Shown here piece by piece: positions 16,510 to 25,629 of a DNA stretch of 64,000 bases. Made by a program: the position numbers and the translations under genes. The notes beneath the pieces are model-generated. The model was not told the DNA's origin, ran no database searches, and saw nothing but the letters and a program-made list of their open reading frames with translations. The stretch is from Treponema sp. (GTDB lineage: Bacteria; Spirochaetota; Spirochaetia; Treponematales; Treponemataceae): NCBI GenBank assembly GCA_017469785.1, contig JAFUFU010000025.1:1-64000 (forward strand), in the 5' to 3' direction. Positions within the stretch are counted from its first letter, which is position 1, and the number at the start of each line of letters is the position of its first letter.

Positions 16510-16689
16510 ATGTATTTCAGAATGAAACTTATAACCGCTAATGGCAAGGTTCATGAAGAAGCTAAAGACACTTTCAAATCTTTTGAATCTGTTGTCAACG
16601 CGCTTTCGACATTAAAGAGATTTTACAAGTCGATGATTCTGTACGACGAGAATGATAATGTCGTATGGACTTATGGGCTGTTTGTTTGA
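16510..16689 (+). CDS. 59-aa hypothetical protein, cassette 1
   Basis: Starts at ATG 16510, one base after the ATP-grasp stop, with GGTGGGAG as ribosome site about 9 nt upstream. Composition is Lys-, Tyr- and Phe-rich with a likely beta-alpha-beta pattern (MKLITANGKVHEEA, FKSFESVVNALSTLKRFYKSMILYDENDNVVWTYG). Its size and tight coupling suggest a partner or substrate-presenting peptide for the ATP-grasp protein. No family recognised. Confidence 0.55.
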   Translation: MYFRMKLITANGKVHEEAKDTFKSFESVVNALSTLKRFYKSMILYDENDNVVWTYGLFV

Positions 16690-16701
16690 GAAGGAGTTGG
16701 T

Positions 16702-17385
16702 ATGGGCTGTGACATTGAATACTATCTTGACCACGATTTAAGCGGGCTTTCAGCACAGGAGTTTCTTGAAGAATTTAAACGACGTGTTGATCCTTTGCCA
16801 GTCGTGCTTACAAGGCTTCCTAAAATGTACCCGAATATGGATTGGAATAAAGGTTCTCCATACCGACATAATGCGACACTCCCGAGCTGCTGGGAAATCG
16901 ACTGTTTTCTTTACGACTTTGAAACACAATATAACAACAAGGAAGATTGCATAAACATTCGTCTGCATCATGAAAATATTCCGCATAGTTGGGAGCTTTC
17001 TTTCAATGCAAAGACAATATGCTTTTTTCCTTTTGATGATGATTGCAGCTTTCTACATGGTTCTCAGCGATGGCGGATTTTCCGTGAAGACTATCTTATG
17101 AACAGAAACAAAGAAATTGAGGAAAATATTCAGACAACATTGGAAGAAATCAGAAAATATATCGCACCAATTTTTCATTGCACAAAAATGATTGCGATTA
17201 GTGACCAGGGACTTCATCAGAAACTGAGTTGTGCAATGGATGCTGGATCTTCAATTGAGGAAGCGATTGATTGCGAAGCTGTGAAAAACGAGGGCTGTCA
17301 TGTAGTGGTGTACCAGCATGGGGAAAATAAGCGCTTTTCGTATGCAAACAAGAATGAGTTACCGGTGTGGATGGGGAGAGTGTAA
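16702..17385 (+). CDS. 'DHD' family protein of unknown function, cassette 1
   Basis: A 227-aa cytoplasmic protein behind GAAGGAG. It opens MGCDIEYYLDHDLSGLSAQEFLEEFKRR and later has APIFHCTKMIAISDQ. The 214-aa protein at 29236 has the matching VYYFDHDIPIKNTAQFLNEIEKR and VPFFHSTKVIAATN, so they are paralogues. Conserved Tyr-Asp-His-Asp near the N-terminus and the Phe-His pair could be metal or catalytic residues, but no family is recognised. It closes the four-gene cassette behind the WYL-type operator. Confidence 0.65.
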   Translation: MGCDIEYYLDHDLSGLSAQEFLEEFKRRVDPLPVVLTRLPKMYPNMDWNKGSPYRHNATLPSCWEIDCFLYDFETQYNNKEDCINIRLHHENIPHSWELSFNAKTICFFPFDDDCSFLHGSQRWRIFREDYLMNRNKEIEENIQTTLEEIRKYIAPIFHCTKMIAISDQGLHQKLSCAMDAGSSIEEAIDCEAVKNEGCHVVVYQHGENKRFSYANKNELPVWMGRV

Positions 17386-17398
17386 TGGGAAGAAAATT

Positions 17399-17429
17399 TT
17401 TACACAGAAAGCTATTTGAGTGTTATAAT
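17399..17429 (+). promoter_or_regulatory. promoter of YhaO/YhaN-like operon
   Basis: TATAAT at 17424-17429 with TTTACA at 17399-17404 (spacer 19) or TTACAC (spacer 18). AAGGA follows before ATG 17451. It marks the start of a new operon after the ATP-grasp cassette. Confidence 0.5.
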
Positions 17430-17450
17430 TGATGATAAGGATTTCAAGCT

Positions 17451-18542
17451 ATGAGAATAATACATTGTGCAGACATACATGCTGATTCAAAAATGGAATC
17501 TCATTTTTCAAAAGAACAAGCTGATGAGCGAAGAAAAGAAATTGTTGATAGTTTTGCAAGTATGGTTCAATTTGCAAAGAAAAACAATGTACGAGTAATA
17601 ATTATTGCAGGAGATTTGTTTGATACAAAAACTTCTCAACAAAAAAGCATAAAAAAAAGAATTTCATATATAATCAGCCAGAATCCAGAAATTGATTTTC
17701 TTTATCTTCGAGGCAATCATGATGAAGATGTTGATTTTGCTATGGATGAAGATATTCCTAATTTAAAAAGATTTTCAAAAGATAAATGGATTTGTTATTC
17801 TTATGAAAATATAAATATCTACGGACACGAATTCGGAAAGAATATTCCTGTAAGTTCATATAGTCAGCTTGCACTTGATTCAAGCAAATTTAATATCGTT
17901 ACTTTGCACGGGCAAATTGCCGAATACGAAGCCAAAGATGGCGCACCTGTAATTTCCCTTCCTCATCTGACCAATAAGAATATAGACTACATTGCACTTG
18001 GTCATATTCATGATTATAAAACGGAGAAATTAGATTCTCGCTGTTCATGGTGTTATTCAGGTTGTTTAGAGGGAAGAGATTTTAGTAAAGGTGAGTTTGG
18101 AGAAAAAGGTTTCGTTCTATTAGATATTACCGATAAACTTTCTACTAAATTTATTCCCATGTCTCAAAGAAAAATACATGAAATATATGTAAACCTTAAT
18201 GGTACAATGTCATATAACGAAATAATGACGGCAATATCTAGAAAAGTTGAAAGCATTCCGTCAAAAGATATTGTTCAAGTAAATTTAGTTGGTAAAATAT
18301 CAGAAGAAACAGAAATTGAGGAAGATTCCTATCAAGATTCTTTGAAGTCTACATACAATTTCTATTTTATCAGAGTAAAAAACAATACAAAACCTAAAAT
18401 TGATTATGCAAAATATGAAAGAGATATTTCGTTAAAAGGAGAATTTATTCGACTTGTAAAATCTCAAAATGACTTATCCGATGACGAAAAATCAAAAATT
18501 ATAATCACAGGAATTAAGGCACTTTCAGGGAGATTGGAGTAA
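17451..18542 (+). CDS. metallophosphoesterase, YhaO/SbcD-like
   Basis: A 363-aa calcineurin-fold phosphoesterase with the metal motifs in order: DIHAD (residues 7-11), GDLFD, GNHDE, then a histidine in TLHGQ and GHIHDY. SbcD/Mre11-type enzymes cut DNA ends together with an SbcC/Rad50 ATPase. The ATPase gene follows with a 1-nt overlap (TAATG). The short C-terminal region fits YhaO rather than full SbcD. Its place before a helicase and DUF2290 gene suggests DNA processing in defence or repair. Confidence 0.85.
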   Translation: MRIIHCADIHADSKMESHFSKEQADERRKEIVDSFASMVQFAKKNNVRVIIIAGDLFDTKTSQQKSIKKRISYIISQNPEIDFLYLRGNHDEDVDFAMDEDIPNLKRFSKDKWICYSYENINIYGHEFGKNIPVSSYSQLALDSSKFNIVTLHGQIAEYEAKDGAPVISLPHLTNKNIDYIALGHIHDYKTEKLDSRCSWCYSGCLEGRDFSKGEFGEKGFVLLDITDKLSTKFIPMSQRKIHEIYVNLNGTMSYNEIMTAISRKVESIPSKDIVQVNLVGKISEETEIEEDSYQDSLKSTYNFYFIRVKNNTKPKIDYAKYERDISLKGEFIRLVKSQNDLSDDEKSKIIITGIKALSGRLE

Positions 18543-21154
18543 TGAAATTAATAAAGGCTCATATTATAAATTTTGGAAAAATTCATAACTTTGTAATTGA
18601 TTTTGAAAGTGGGGTAAATTCCTATATTTACGAAAATGGATGGGGTAAAACTACACTTTCTGTTTTCATAAAAGCAATGTTTTATGGAATGGAACATACT
18701 ACGAAATCTTTAGAGAACAATGAATTAAAAAAATATCTTCCATGGCAAGGTGGACTTTATGGTGGCAGTCTAACTTTTTCCTATAATAACAAAAATTATA
18801 TCGTTAGTAGAATATTCGGAAAAAAGAAAAATGAAGATACTTTTGAGCTTCGTGATTTAACAACAAATAAAATTTCATCAGATTTTTCAGAGAATCTTGG
18901 AATCGAGTTATTTGGTGTAAATAAAGAAACTTATGAGAGAAGTATTCATGTTACACTGGAAGAAACTCCAGCTGGCTCTAGTGATATTTCTGCAAAATTA
19001 AACAATCTTATTGAAAATGCTGATGTTTCAAACTTTGATGAGGCAATTTCAAATTTAAAAAATAAATCTAAAGTTTTAGTAGCAATGAAAGGAAAAGGTG
19101 GTGAAATCGCGCAAATTCAAGGAAGAATTGATGAATGTCGAGAAAAATTATCTGAAATCGATGCTAAAATTTTTCAGAATGAAGAATATGAGAAAAAACT
19201 TGTTGAACTCTCACAAGATATTTCTGAAGCAAAAAAGAAACAGAATAATTTAACAGACCAACTTGCATTAAATGCAAAATATGAAAGCAAATTGCGTTAT
19301 GAACAACTAAAAAATGATTTAGAAAAGGCAAAGCAAATAAAAGCTGAACTTTTAGCTTTCTTTAACGGACAACTTCCAAATGAAGAGACATTGGAAAAAA
19401 TAGATAGAATATCATCGGAATTTACAACCGTTGAATCTAATATAAAAAATAATTCTGTCACACAATCTGAAAAAGATCAGTATGAAGCGTTAAAGAATTA
19501 TTTTGCAGGAGATATTCCTTCTAAAGAAAAAATTGATTTGTGTTTAAAAACGGATAATGATTTTAAAAGATTCAAACAAGAAGAAAATGAGCGAAAATTA
19601 ACTCTTCAAGAATCAGAAGAATATAATTCTCTTAAACAAAAATTCTCGGGAACAGATATTTCAGAAGAAAAAATAAATGAATGTGTCACTAATGTTTCAG
19701 AAGTACAGGACTTAAAAAACGAAATTTCAAGAATCTCTTCTGATATTCAATCAAAGAAAGTTGACTTGAAGCTTTCGCAACAAATAAAACCAAAAAATGC
19801 GAAAAGAATTATATTCTTATCGATCGCTTTCTTTGCTCTTGCATTGGACATTGCCGCATTTATTTTGAAAATGAATATTGTTTTAAGCTTTTCAGGTGCT
19901 TTCTTCTTCGTATTATTTATGATACTCGGTCTTGTTTCAAAAAATCAGGGTTCAGACACTTCTTCCTTAAATAATGAAATCGCTACTTTAGAAACAAAGT
20001 TATCTGAATTATCTGACAAATGTTCCATAAAAGAAAAAAACTATAAAGCTTTCATCTCAAAGTTTACTGAAGATTCAGGCTCAGAACTTTCAGCGATAAA
20101 CAAAATAAGTATTGAATTTAATAGGTATACGACACTGATTCAAAAAGAAAACAATTATAATTTATGGCTGAAAAGTCAAAGTAAAAAACAAGATGATTAT
20201 GAATCTGAATTAAAGACATTTGTAAGAACATTTTGCAAAACAGAAGATATAACTGCAGTCTCTGCCTCAATTCAAGTTTTGACTGAAAAATTAAATCGAT
20301 TTTCAGAATTATCAAAAAAAATAAATGTAGATTCTAAAAATATCGATTCTCAAAAAGAAATGAAAGAAAAACTCGGTGACATTCTTTCTCAATATAAAAC
20401 TGAGAAAACACTTTCGTTTGCTGAACAGGTACAAGAAATACATAATAAGCTCAACGACATAAAAAATGCAGATGAGTTGATAAACTCAAATTACCAAAAA
20501 ATAGCAGATTTTGAGGGGAACAGTGAAAATGATATAGATTTTCTTGTTTCATTAACGAAGCCTGAGAAATCAACAGAAGAGTTACAGACAAGCTTATCAG
20601 ATGTTGTAAATCAGATTAACGGCTTAAATGCTGATGTTGCAAATTATCAAAAAATTATAAATGATAATCTTTCTGAAACTGAAAAAAAGGAAGACATTGA
20701 AAACGAAATTGAAAGTCTTTCTAAGAGGAAACAAGATAAATCTGAGGAATATAATATTCTTCTAAAAACACAAGAATTTCTTACAAAAGCAAAAGAACAG
20801 CTGGATGCAAATTACAGTGATCCTATGAAAGAAAACTTTGCAAAATATGTAAAAATGATGGGGGGAAACTTAAATCTTGTCATTGATACAGATCTAAAAG
20901 TCTCTCTTGATGAAAATGGTATGCTTCGTGAAAGCGAATTCTTAAGCGAAGGATATAAAGATATTGTAAATTTCTGTTCTAGAATGGCCTTGATAGATGC
21001 TTTATTTAAAGAAGAGAAGCCTACTGTTATACTTGACGACCCATTTGTCAATCTCGATGATGATAAAATTCCAAAAGCATTGCAATTAGTAAGAAACATG
21101 TCAAAAGAAAAACAGGTTTTATATTTTGCTTGCCATAAAAGCCGAGAGATATAA
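18542..21154 (+). CDS. SbcC-like coiled-coil ATPase with membrane segment (YhaN-like)
   Basis: An 870-aa SMC/Rad50-type protein. Walker A is ENGWGKTTLS (residues 31-40). Long heptad-rich coiled coils follow, then two hydrophobic helices at about residues 420-465, a second coiled coil, a signature-like LSEGYKDIVNFCSRMALIDAL and Walker B PTVILDDPFVNLDD (about 826-839). There is no CxxC zinc hook; instead the paired transmembrane helices sit where the hook would be, as in Bacillus YhaN. The ATPase is thus probably tethered to the inner membrane. It forms a complex-like pair with the phosphoesterase upstream. Confidence 0.85.
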   Translation: MKLIKAHIINFGKIHNFVIDFESGVNSYIYENGWGKTTLSVFIKAMFYGMEHTTKSLENNELKKYLPWQGGLYGGSLTFSYNNKNYIVSRIFGKKKNEDTFELRDLTTNKISSDFSENLGIELFGVNKETYERSIHVTLEETPAGSSDISAKLNNLIENADVSNFDEAISNLKNKSKVLVAMKGKGGEIAQIQGRIDECREKLSEIDAKIFQNEEYEKKLVELSQDISEAKKKQNNLTDQLALNAKYESKLRYEQLKNDLEKAKQIKAELLAFFNGQLPNEETLEKIDRISSEFTTVESNIKNNSVTQSEKDQYEALKNYFAGDIPSKEKIDLCLKTDNDFKRFKQEENERKLTLQESEEYNSLKQKFSGTDISEEKINECVTNVSEVQDLKNEISRISSDIQSKKVDLKLSQQIKPKNAKRIIFLSIAFFALALDIAAFILKMNIVLSFSGAFFFVLFMILGLVSKNQGSDTSSLNNEIATLETKLSELSDKCSIKEKNYKAFISKFTEDSGSELSAINKISIEFNRYTTLIQKENNYNLWLKSQSKKQDDYESELKTFVRTFCKTEDITAVSASIQVLTEKLNRFSELSKKINVDSKNIDSQKEMKEKLGDILSQYKTEKTLSFAEQVQEIHNKLNDIKNADELINSNYQKIADFEGNSENDIDFLVSLTKPEKSTEELQTSLSDVVNQINGLNADVANYQKIINDNLSETEKKEDIENEIESLSKRKQDKSEEYNILLKTQEFLTKAKEQLDANYSDPMKENFAKYVKMMGGNLNLVIDTDLKVSLDENGMLRESEFLSEGYKDIVNFCSRMALIDALFKEEKPTVILDDPFVNLDDDKIPKALQLVRNMSKEKQVLYFACHKSREI

Positions 21155-21183
21155 GGAAAAACATTTACTTGGAGGAATAAAGT

Positions 21184-23274
21184 ATGTTAGAAATTGTTAG
21201 AGGTTCATTAGATAGAAATGCGACTACAAAAAGACAGTTGGATAAATACTTCTCTGATAATGCAGCTAGATATGATGGTATTTTATATCTAGGATATCCG
21301 ATTATTGGAGATGGGGTGAGTGTGGATGCATTATGGGTTTCTCCAACATATAGTATAGTCGTATTTGATTTATACGAAGGAACAGCTTCTGAATATAAAA
21401 ATCGTGAAGAACTGCGTGATTTTTTGTTCAATGAAATAAATTCTTCACTTATGAAAAATCCAAATCTTATGTCAAAAAGAAAACGATTATATGAAATATC
21501 AGTTTATACATTTGCTCCAAGTTGTACTAATACAGTTTGTGATAATATAAACGAATTTGTCTGTGACTTAAATAAGTTGGATTCAAAATTACAAAGCTGG
21601 AATAACTCGGATAAATATACTTTGTTGCTCTCTGCTATTCAAGTTGCAACAAAAATACGAGGAAATTCAACTCGTGAAATTAAGAATACAGAATCAAAAG
21701 GTGCAATTCTTAAAGATGTTGAAAATAGCATAGCAACACTGGATATTGCACAAAACAAAGCCGTAATTGAAACTTCTCCTGAAATTCAGCGTATTAGGGG
21801 GCTAGCGGGATCTGGAAAAACAATCATTCTTGCATTAAAAGCTGCTTATCTGCATTCTCAAAATTCTGATTTACGAATTGCGATTACTTTTAATACACGT
21901 TCTTTGAAACCTATGTTTTTAAGTTACATAAATCGTTTTGTTTGGGAATACACAAAACGAGAGCCAGATTTGTCTAAAGTTAGAATTTTAAATGCTTGGG
22001 GAGGATTACGTGATGAGGGGTTGTATTCTGAAATTTGCGAATATTGCAATATTCCTTATATGAACTTTAAACAAGCGAAAAGTGATAGCTTTTTAACAGA
22101 AGAAGACCCCTTTGAATATGCTTGTAATGATGCTTTACAAAAAATAATAGGTAATGAAAAACCTTTATATGATATTATTCTTATTGATGAAGCTCAAGAT
22201 TTACCAGGTTCATTTTTTCAATTATGCCAGAAGGTCCTAAAAAAAGATGGGCGCCTTGTCATTGCATATGATGAATTACAGAATTTAACAACTGGTACAC
22301 CAGTAAATATAAAGGAAACTTTTAAAAATATTAATTTTGAGAATAAGCCAAATGAACCGAGAAAAGATATCATATTGCCTGTTTGTTATAGAAATCCGAA
22401 AGAAGTAATAGTATCCGCACATGCGATAGGATTTGGAATTTATAGAGAGAACAAAGGGAAAAGAGAACTTGTACAATTTTTTGATAATCCACATTTATGG
22501 AATGATGTCGGGTATGAGATTGCAAAAGGACAACTAAAAGGAAAAGAAAATGTAATTTTAGCACGAACGGCAGATTCAAGTCCTATTTATAGGAGATATA
22601 ATCCAAATGATATTATATCTTGTCAACATTTTTCTGATATATCAAAAGAGGCAGAATGGGTTTGTGAGCAGATACATCAGAATATTGTAAATGATGAATT
22701 AAAAATGCGTGATATTCTTGTTATTGTTATGGCAACAAAACGACAAGAACAATATGCAGGGTATTTTAGAAATTATTTGCATACAAAATATGGATATAAT
22801 TCTCATATAGCTGGTATTACAACCTCAGCAGACAGTTTTTTTCAAGATGAATCTATAACATTTTCTGGTATTTTCCGAGCAAAAGGAAATGAAGCTGCTA
22901 TTGTTTATATTGTTGGTGTTCAAAATTGTATGACAACAGCAGGAACAATTAGAAAACATCGAAATGAATTATTTACCGCAATTACTCGCTCAAAAATGTG
23001 GGTACGAATAACAGGTGTAGGTGATAATGTTTCTATATTGGAAAATGAAATTCAAAAGATAAAGGAAAATGATTTTACCTTAAATTTTGAATACCCTGAT
23101 GAAGAAGAATTAAAACGAATTGCTAAAATATATTCTGATTATGATGCTCAACCAAAAGATAAATTAAAAAAATATTTATCCATGATAAATAAAGGGCTAC
23201 TTAATTATGAAGATTTGTCTGACGAGTTAAAACAAGAATTGCAATCAGAAATACAAAGAAAAGAGACAATATGA
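21184..23274 (+). CDS. UvrD-like superfamily 1 helicase with N-terminal NERD-like region
   Basis: A 696-aa protein. Residues about 1-110 look like a nuclease-type beta/alpha domain (YDGILYLGYPIIGDGVSVDALWVSPTYSIVVFDLYEG), similar in outline to NERD. Walker A is GLAGSGKT (about 206), Walker B is LIDEAQD (about 335), and helicase motifs VCYRNPKE and ELFTAITRSKMWVRITG follow. GGAGG precedes the start. Such helicases pair with nucleases in Gabija and related defence systems. The DUF2290 gene starts within its last codons (ATGA), so both are translated together. Confidence 0.8.
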   Translation: MLEIVRGSLDRNATTKRQLDKYFSDNAARYDGILYLGYPIIGDGVSVDALWVSPTYSIVVFDLYEGTASEYKNREELRDFLFNEINSSLMKNPNLMSKRKRLYEISVYTFAPSCTNTVCDNINEFVCDLNKLDSKLQSWNNSDKYTLLLSAIQVATKIRGNSTREIKNTESKGAILKDVENSIATLDIAQNKAVIETSPEIQRIRGLAGSGKTIILALKAAYLHSQNSDLRIAITFNTRSLKPMFLSYINRFVWEYTKREPDLSKVRILNAWGGLRDEGLYSEICEYCNIPYMNFKQAKSDSFLTEEDPFEYACNDALQKIIGNEKPLYDIILIDEAQDLPGSFFQLCQKVLKKDGRLVIAYDELQNLTTGTPVNIKETFKNINFENKPNEPRKDIILPVCYRNPKEVIVSAHAIGFGIYRENKGKRELVQFFDNPHLWNDVGYEIAKGQLKGKENVILARTADSSPIYRRYNPNDIISCQHFSDISKEAEWVCEQIHQNIVNDELKMRDILVIVMATKRQEQYAGYFRNYLHTKYGYNSHIAGITTSADSFFQDESITFSGIFRAKGNEAAIVYIVGVQNCMTTAGTIRKHRNELFTAITRSKMWVRITGVGDNVSILENEIQKIKENDFTLNFEYPDEEELKRIAKIYSDYDAQPKDKLKKYLSMINKGLLNYEDLSDELKQELQSEIQRKETI

Positions 23275-23963
23275 AAATAACGCAACTTGAAAAAGAACTT
23301 AATGACTGTATTTCATTTTTACAAAGTATAGGTTTCTCTGTAGAAGAAAATTGGAGCTATATTAATGATTCTTCTCTTGTTCCTGGTTGTAAAAAAATTG
23401 GTATGTTAAAATTTGAAAATATTCATGAATATGTAGAAATTCACAAAATGTTGTCAGAAAAAAGACAATTTTCAATTTTAACTTTTGACAATACAATTGT
23501 TTATATTGAGTATAAATTCTCTTCAAATAAAATTGCAGAATGCAGATATATTATTCTACCTGATTTAACTATTTATTCAGGAGATTCTATGCCAGACTCA
23601 TACATGAATGAAGAAGATGGAAGATATGTTGAAATGACAAATAGTTATCAACTAAATTTTCCAATGAGAATTGATTTCGATAATGGATTACTAAAAGACA
23701 AATCTCGAAACCCTGTTATTCATGGAGAACATTCTGCTTCTCATATACATCTCGGATTTATCGAAGGGTGTAGAATACCTATATCTAGACCAATTTCACC
23801 AAAAGTATTTTTTAAATTTTTTATTGAAAATTTTTATAGATATTTCTATGAGGATAATAAAGAACAGCTTGAGAAATTTTTCATACTAAAAAATGAAGAT
23901 TTGTTTGATGAAGAAATAAATATTTTAGATAAAAGAAAACTTTATTTTGATATATGTATTTAA
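23271..23963 (+). CDS. DUF2290 protein
   Basis: A 230-aa protein. Typical DUF2290 features are the FPMRIDFDN strand and the late HSASHIHLGFIEGCRIPISRPISPKVFFKFFIENFYRYFY block. The function is unknown to me. The 4-nt overlap with the helicase gene shows a tight functional link; the pair is followed 6 nt later by an AlbA_2 regulator. No signal peptide or membrane segment is visible. Confidence 0.75.
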   Translation: MKITQLEKELNDCISFLQSIGFSVEENWSYINDSSLVPGCKKIGMLKFENIHEYVEIHKMLSEKRQFSILTFDNTIVYIEYKFSSNKIAECRYIILPDLTIYSGDSMPDSYMNEEDGRYVEMTNSYQLNFPMRIDFDNGLLKDKSRNPVIHGEHSASHIHLGFIEGCRIPISRPISPKVFFKFFIENFYRYFYEDNKEQLEKFFILKNEDLFDEEINILDKRKLYFDICI

Positions 23964-23969
23964 ATTATT

Positions 23970-25430
23970 ATGGATAAGTTTATGCAAAACCTAAATCTCT
24001 TAATCCAGCAACTAACTTCTCTCCCCACCGAAACCGAATGGCTTGAATTCAAGCACAATAACTTTGACCCGGCAATGATAGCCTCTGATATTAGTGCATT
24101 GGCAAATTCTGCGGCTTATCGGGGCAAAGACAAAGCCTATATGATTTGGGGTGTGCACAATGAAACTCATGAGATTCTTGGAACAGACTACAACCGTTTT
24201 TCAAAACTCGTGAATAATCAGGAAATAGAAAGCTGGCTTAAAAATACGCTTTCAAAGAATGCTGACTTTGATTTCTTTGATACGGATTTTGAGGGTAAAA
24301 AACTTGTTGTGCTCATAATTCAAAAAGCTGTCGCACAGCCAGTCACTTTCAAGAAAGATTCATATATTCGTATTGGAAGTTACACAAAGCCACTTAAAGA
24401 TTATCCTTCGATGGAAGCGCAGCTCTGGGATAAACTACGGCTGACAAACTTTGAAAAACTTGCTGCAAAAACAGATTTACAGAAGGATGACATTTTCAAA
24501 TTGTTGGATTTTGCCAGTTATTTTGATTTGCAGAATATCACTCTTCCTTCTAATCAAGATGGAATGTTGCATTATGTTCTTGAAGATGAAATTGTTATTA
24601 AGCAGGACAACGGTCTTTATACAATAACCAATCTTGGAGCAATTCTGTTTGCCAAGAAAATTGCAGACTTCCCAACAGTTGCAAGAAAGGCAATTCGCGT
24701 TGTTCAGTATGAAGATGATACCAAACTGAAAATCCTTAAAGAGTATAACGGAACAAAAGGTTATGCTGTAGGTTTTGAAGGGCTTATGGGATTTTTAGAG
24801 GCATTGCTTCCTTCAGAAGAGGTTATTACGGAAACTGTTCGCAAGACAATAACAAAATATCCTATGATTGCTCTTCGTGAGATTATTGCAAATGCTTTGA
24901 TTCATCAGGATTTTACTGTTTCTGGTTCAAGTCCGTTAGTTGAAATCTTTCAGTCTAGAATCGAAGTTACAAACCCTGGTATTCCGCTTGTTGATATTAA
25001 CCGATTTATAGACAATCCGCCAAAATCAAGAAATGAAACACTATCTTCTTTGATGAGAAGACTAAAAATGTGCGAGGAACTTGGTTCTGGCTGGGATAGA
25101 ATTGCATTGGAATGTGAGTTGAAGCAATTGCCTGCCCCAAAAATCGTGCTTTATGAGGAAAACACAAAAGTAATCTTGTATTCAAAGTTACCTTTTGCAA
25201 ATATTCCGCACGAAGAAAAACTCTGGTCTTGTTATCTCCATGCTTGTATAAAATACTTGACTCACGAAGGGCTAACAAACAGTTCAATGAGGCTGCGTTT
25301 TGGTTTGGAAGATACGGCTTCCGCCCAGATTTCAAGGCTTATAAAAGAAGCTGTTTCATTAGGTCTCATAAAATTGTTTGATGAAAATACAGCTCCTAAA
25401 CACATGAAATATATTCCTGCATGGGCATAA
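23970..25430 (+). CDS. AlbA_2 / HATPase_c_4 putative regulator
   Basis: A 486-aa protein. The N-terminal AlbA_2 (Schlafen-type) domain has TEWLEFKHNN, then ISALANSAA and YMIWGVHNETHEILGTD. A central region leads to the HATPase_c_4-like block ALREIIANALIHQDFTVSG, VEIFQSRIEVTNPG and SRNETLSSLMRRLKMCEELGSGWDRI. The C-terminus is a winged-helix-like segment. Members are often annotated as transcriptional regulators or RecG-like proteins. It lies 6 nt after DUF2290 and is probably the last gene of that operon. Start could be ATG 23970 or 23982. Confidence 0.8.
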   Translation: MDKFMQNLNLLIQQLTSLPTETEWLEFKHNNFDPAMIASDISALANSAAYRGKDKAYMIWGVHNETHEILGTDYNRFSKLVNNQEIESWLKNTLSKNADFDFFDTDFEGKKLVVLIIQKAVAQPVTFKKDSYIRIGSYTKPLKDYPSMEAQLWDKLRLTNFEKLAAKTDLQKDDIFKLLDFASYFDLQNITLPSNQDGMLHYVLEDEIVIKQDNGLYTITNLGAILFAKKIADFPTVARKAIRVVQYEDDTKLKILKEYNGTKGYAVGFEGLMGFLEALLPSEEVITETVRKTITKYPMIALREIIANALIHQDFTVSGSSPLVEIFQSRIEVTNPGIPLVDINRFIDNPPKSRNETLSSLMRRLKMCEELGSGWDRIALECELKQLPAPKIVLYEENTKVILYSKLPFANIPHEEKLWSCYLHACIKYLTHEGLTNSSMRLRFGLEDTASAQISRLIKEAVSLGLIKLFDENTAPKHMKYIPAWA

Positions 25431-25629
25431 TCTAACTTGCTCGTAACTTGCTTATCATTTGCTTGCAAGTTGATTGTGTTTTGGAAAAAATGTGTTTCTA
25501 GTGTCGTTTGCAGTATTGCATCGTTAAAAACAACACTAGATATAGATAAGAAAAATAAATTTAAGTTGATGGTAAGTTGATTCTTATTTGCTTGTCAGTT
25601 GCTTTTAAGATATACAGGGAGTCAAAAAT
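25431..25629. other. intergenic region with short direct repeats
   Basis: It holds several AAGTTG/AACTTG and TTGCTTG words (for example TTGCTTGCAAGTTGAT and TTGCTTGTCAGTTGCTT) and no open frame. They may be binding sites for the AlbA_2/winged-helix protein that follows. AGGGAGT before 25630 is its ribosome site. Confidence 0.35.
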
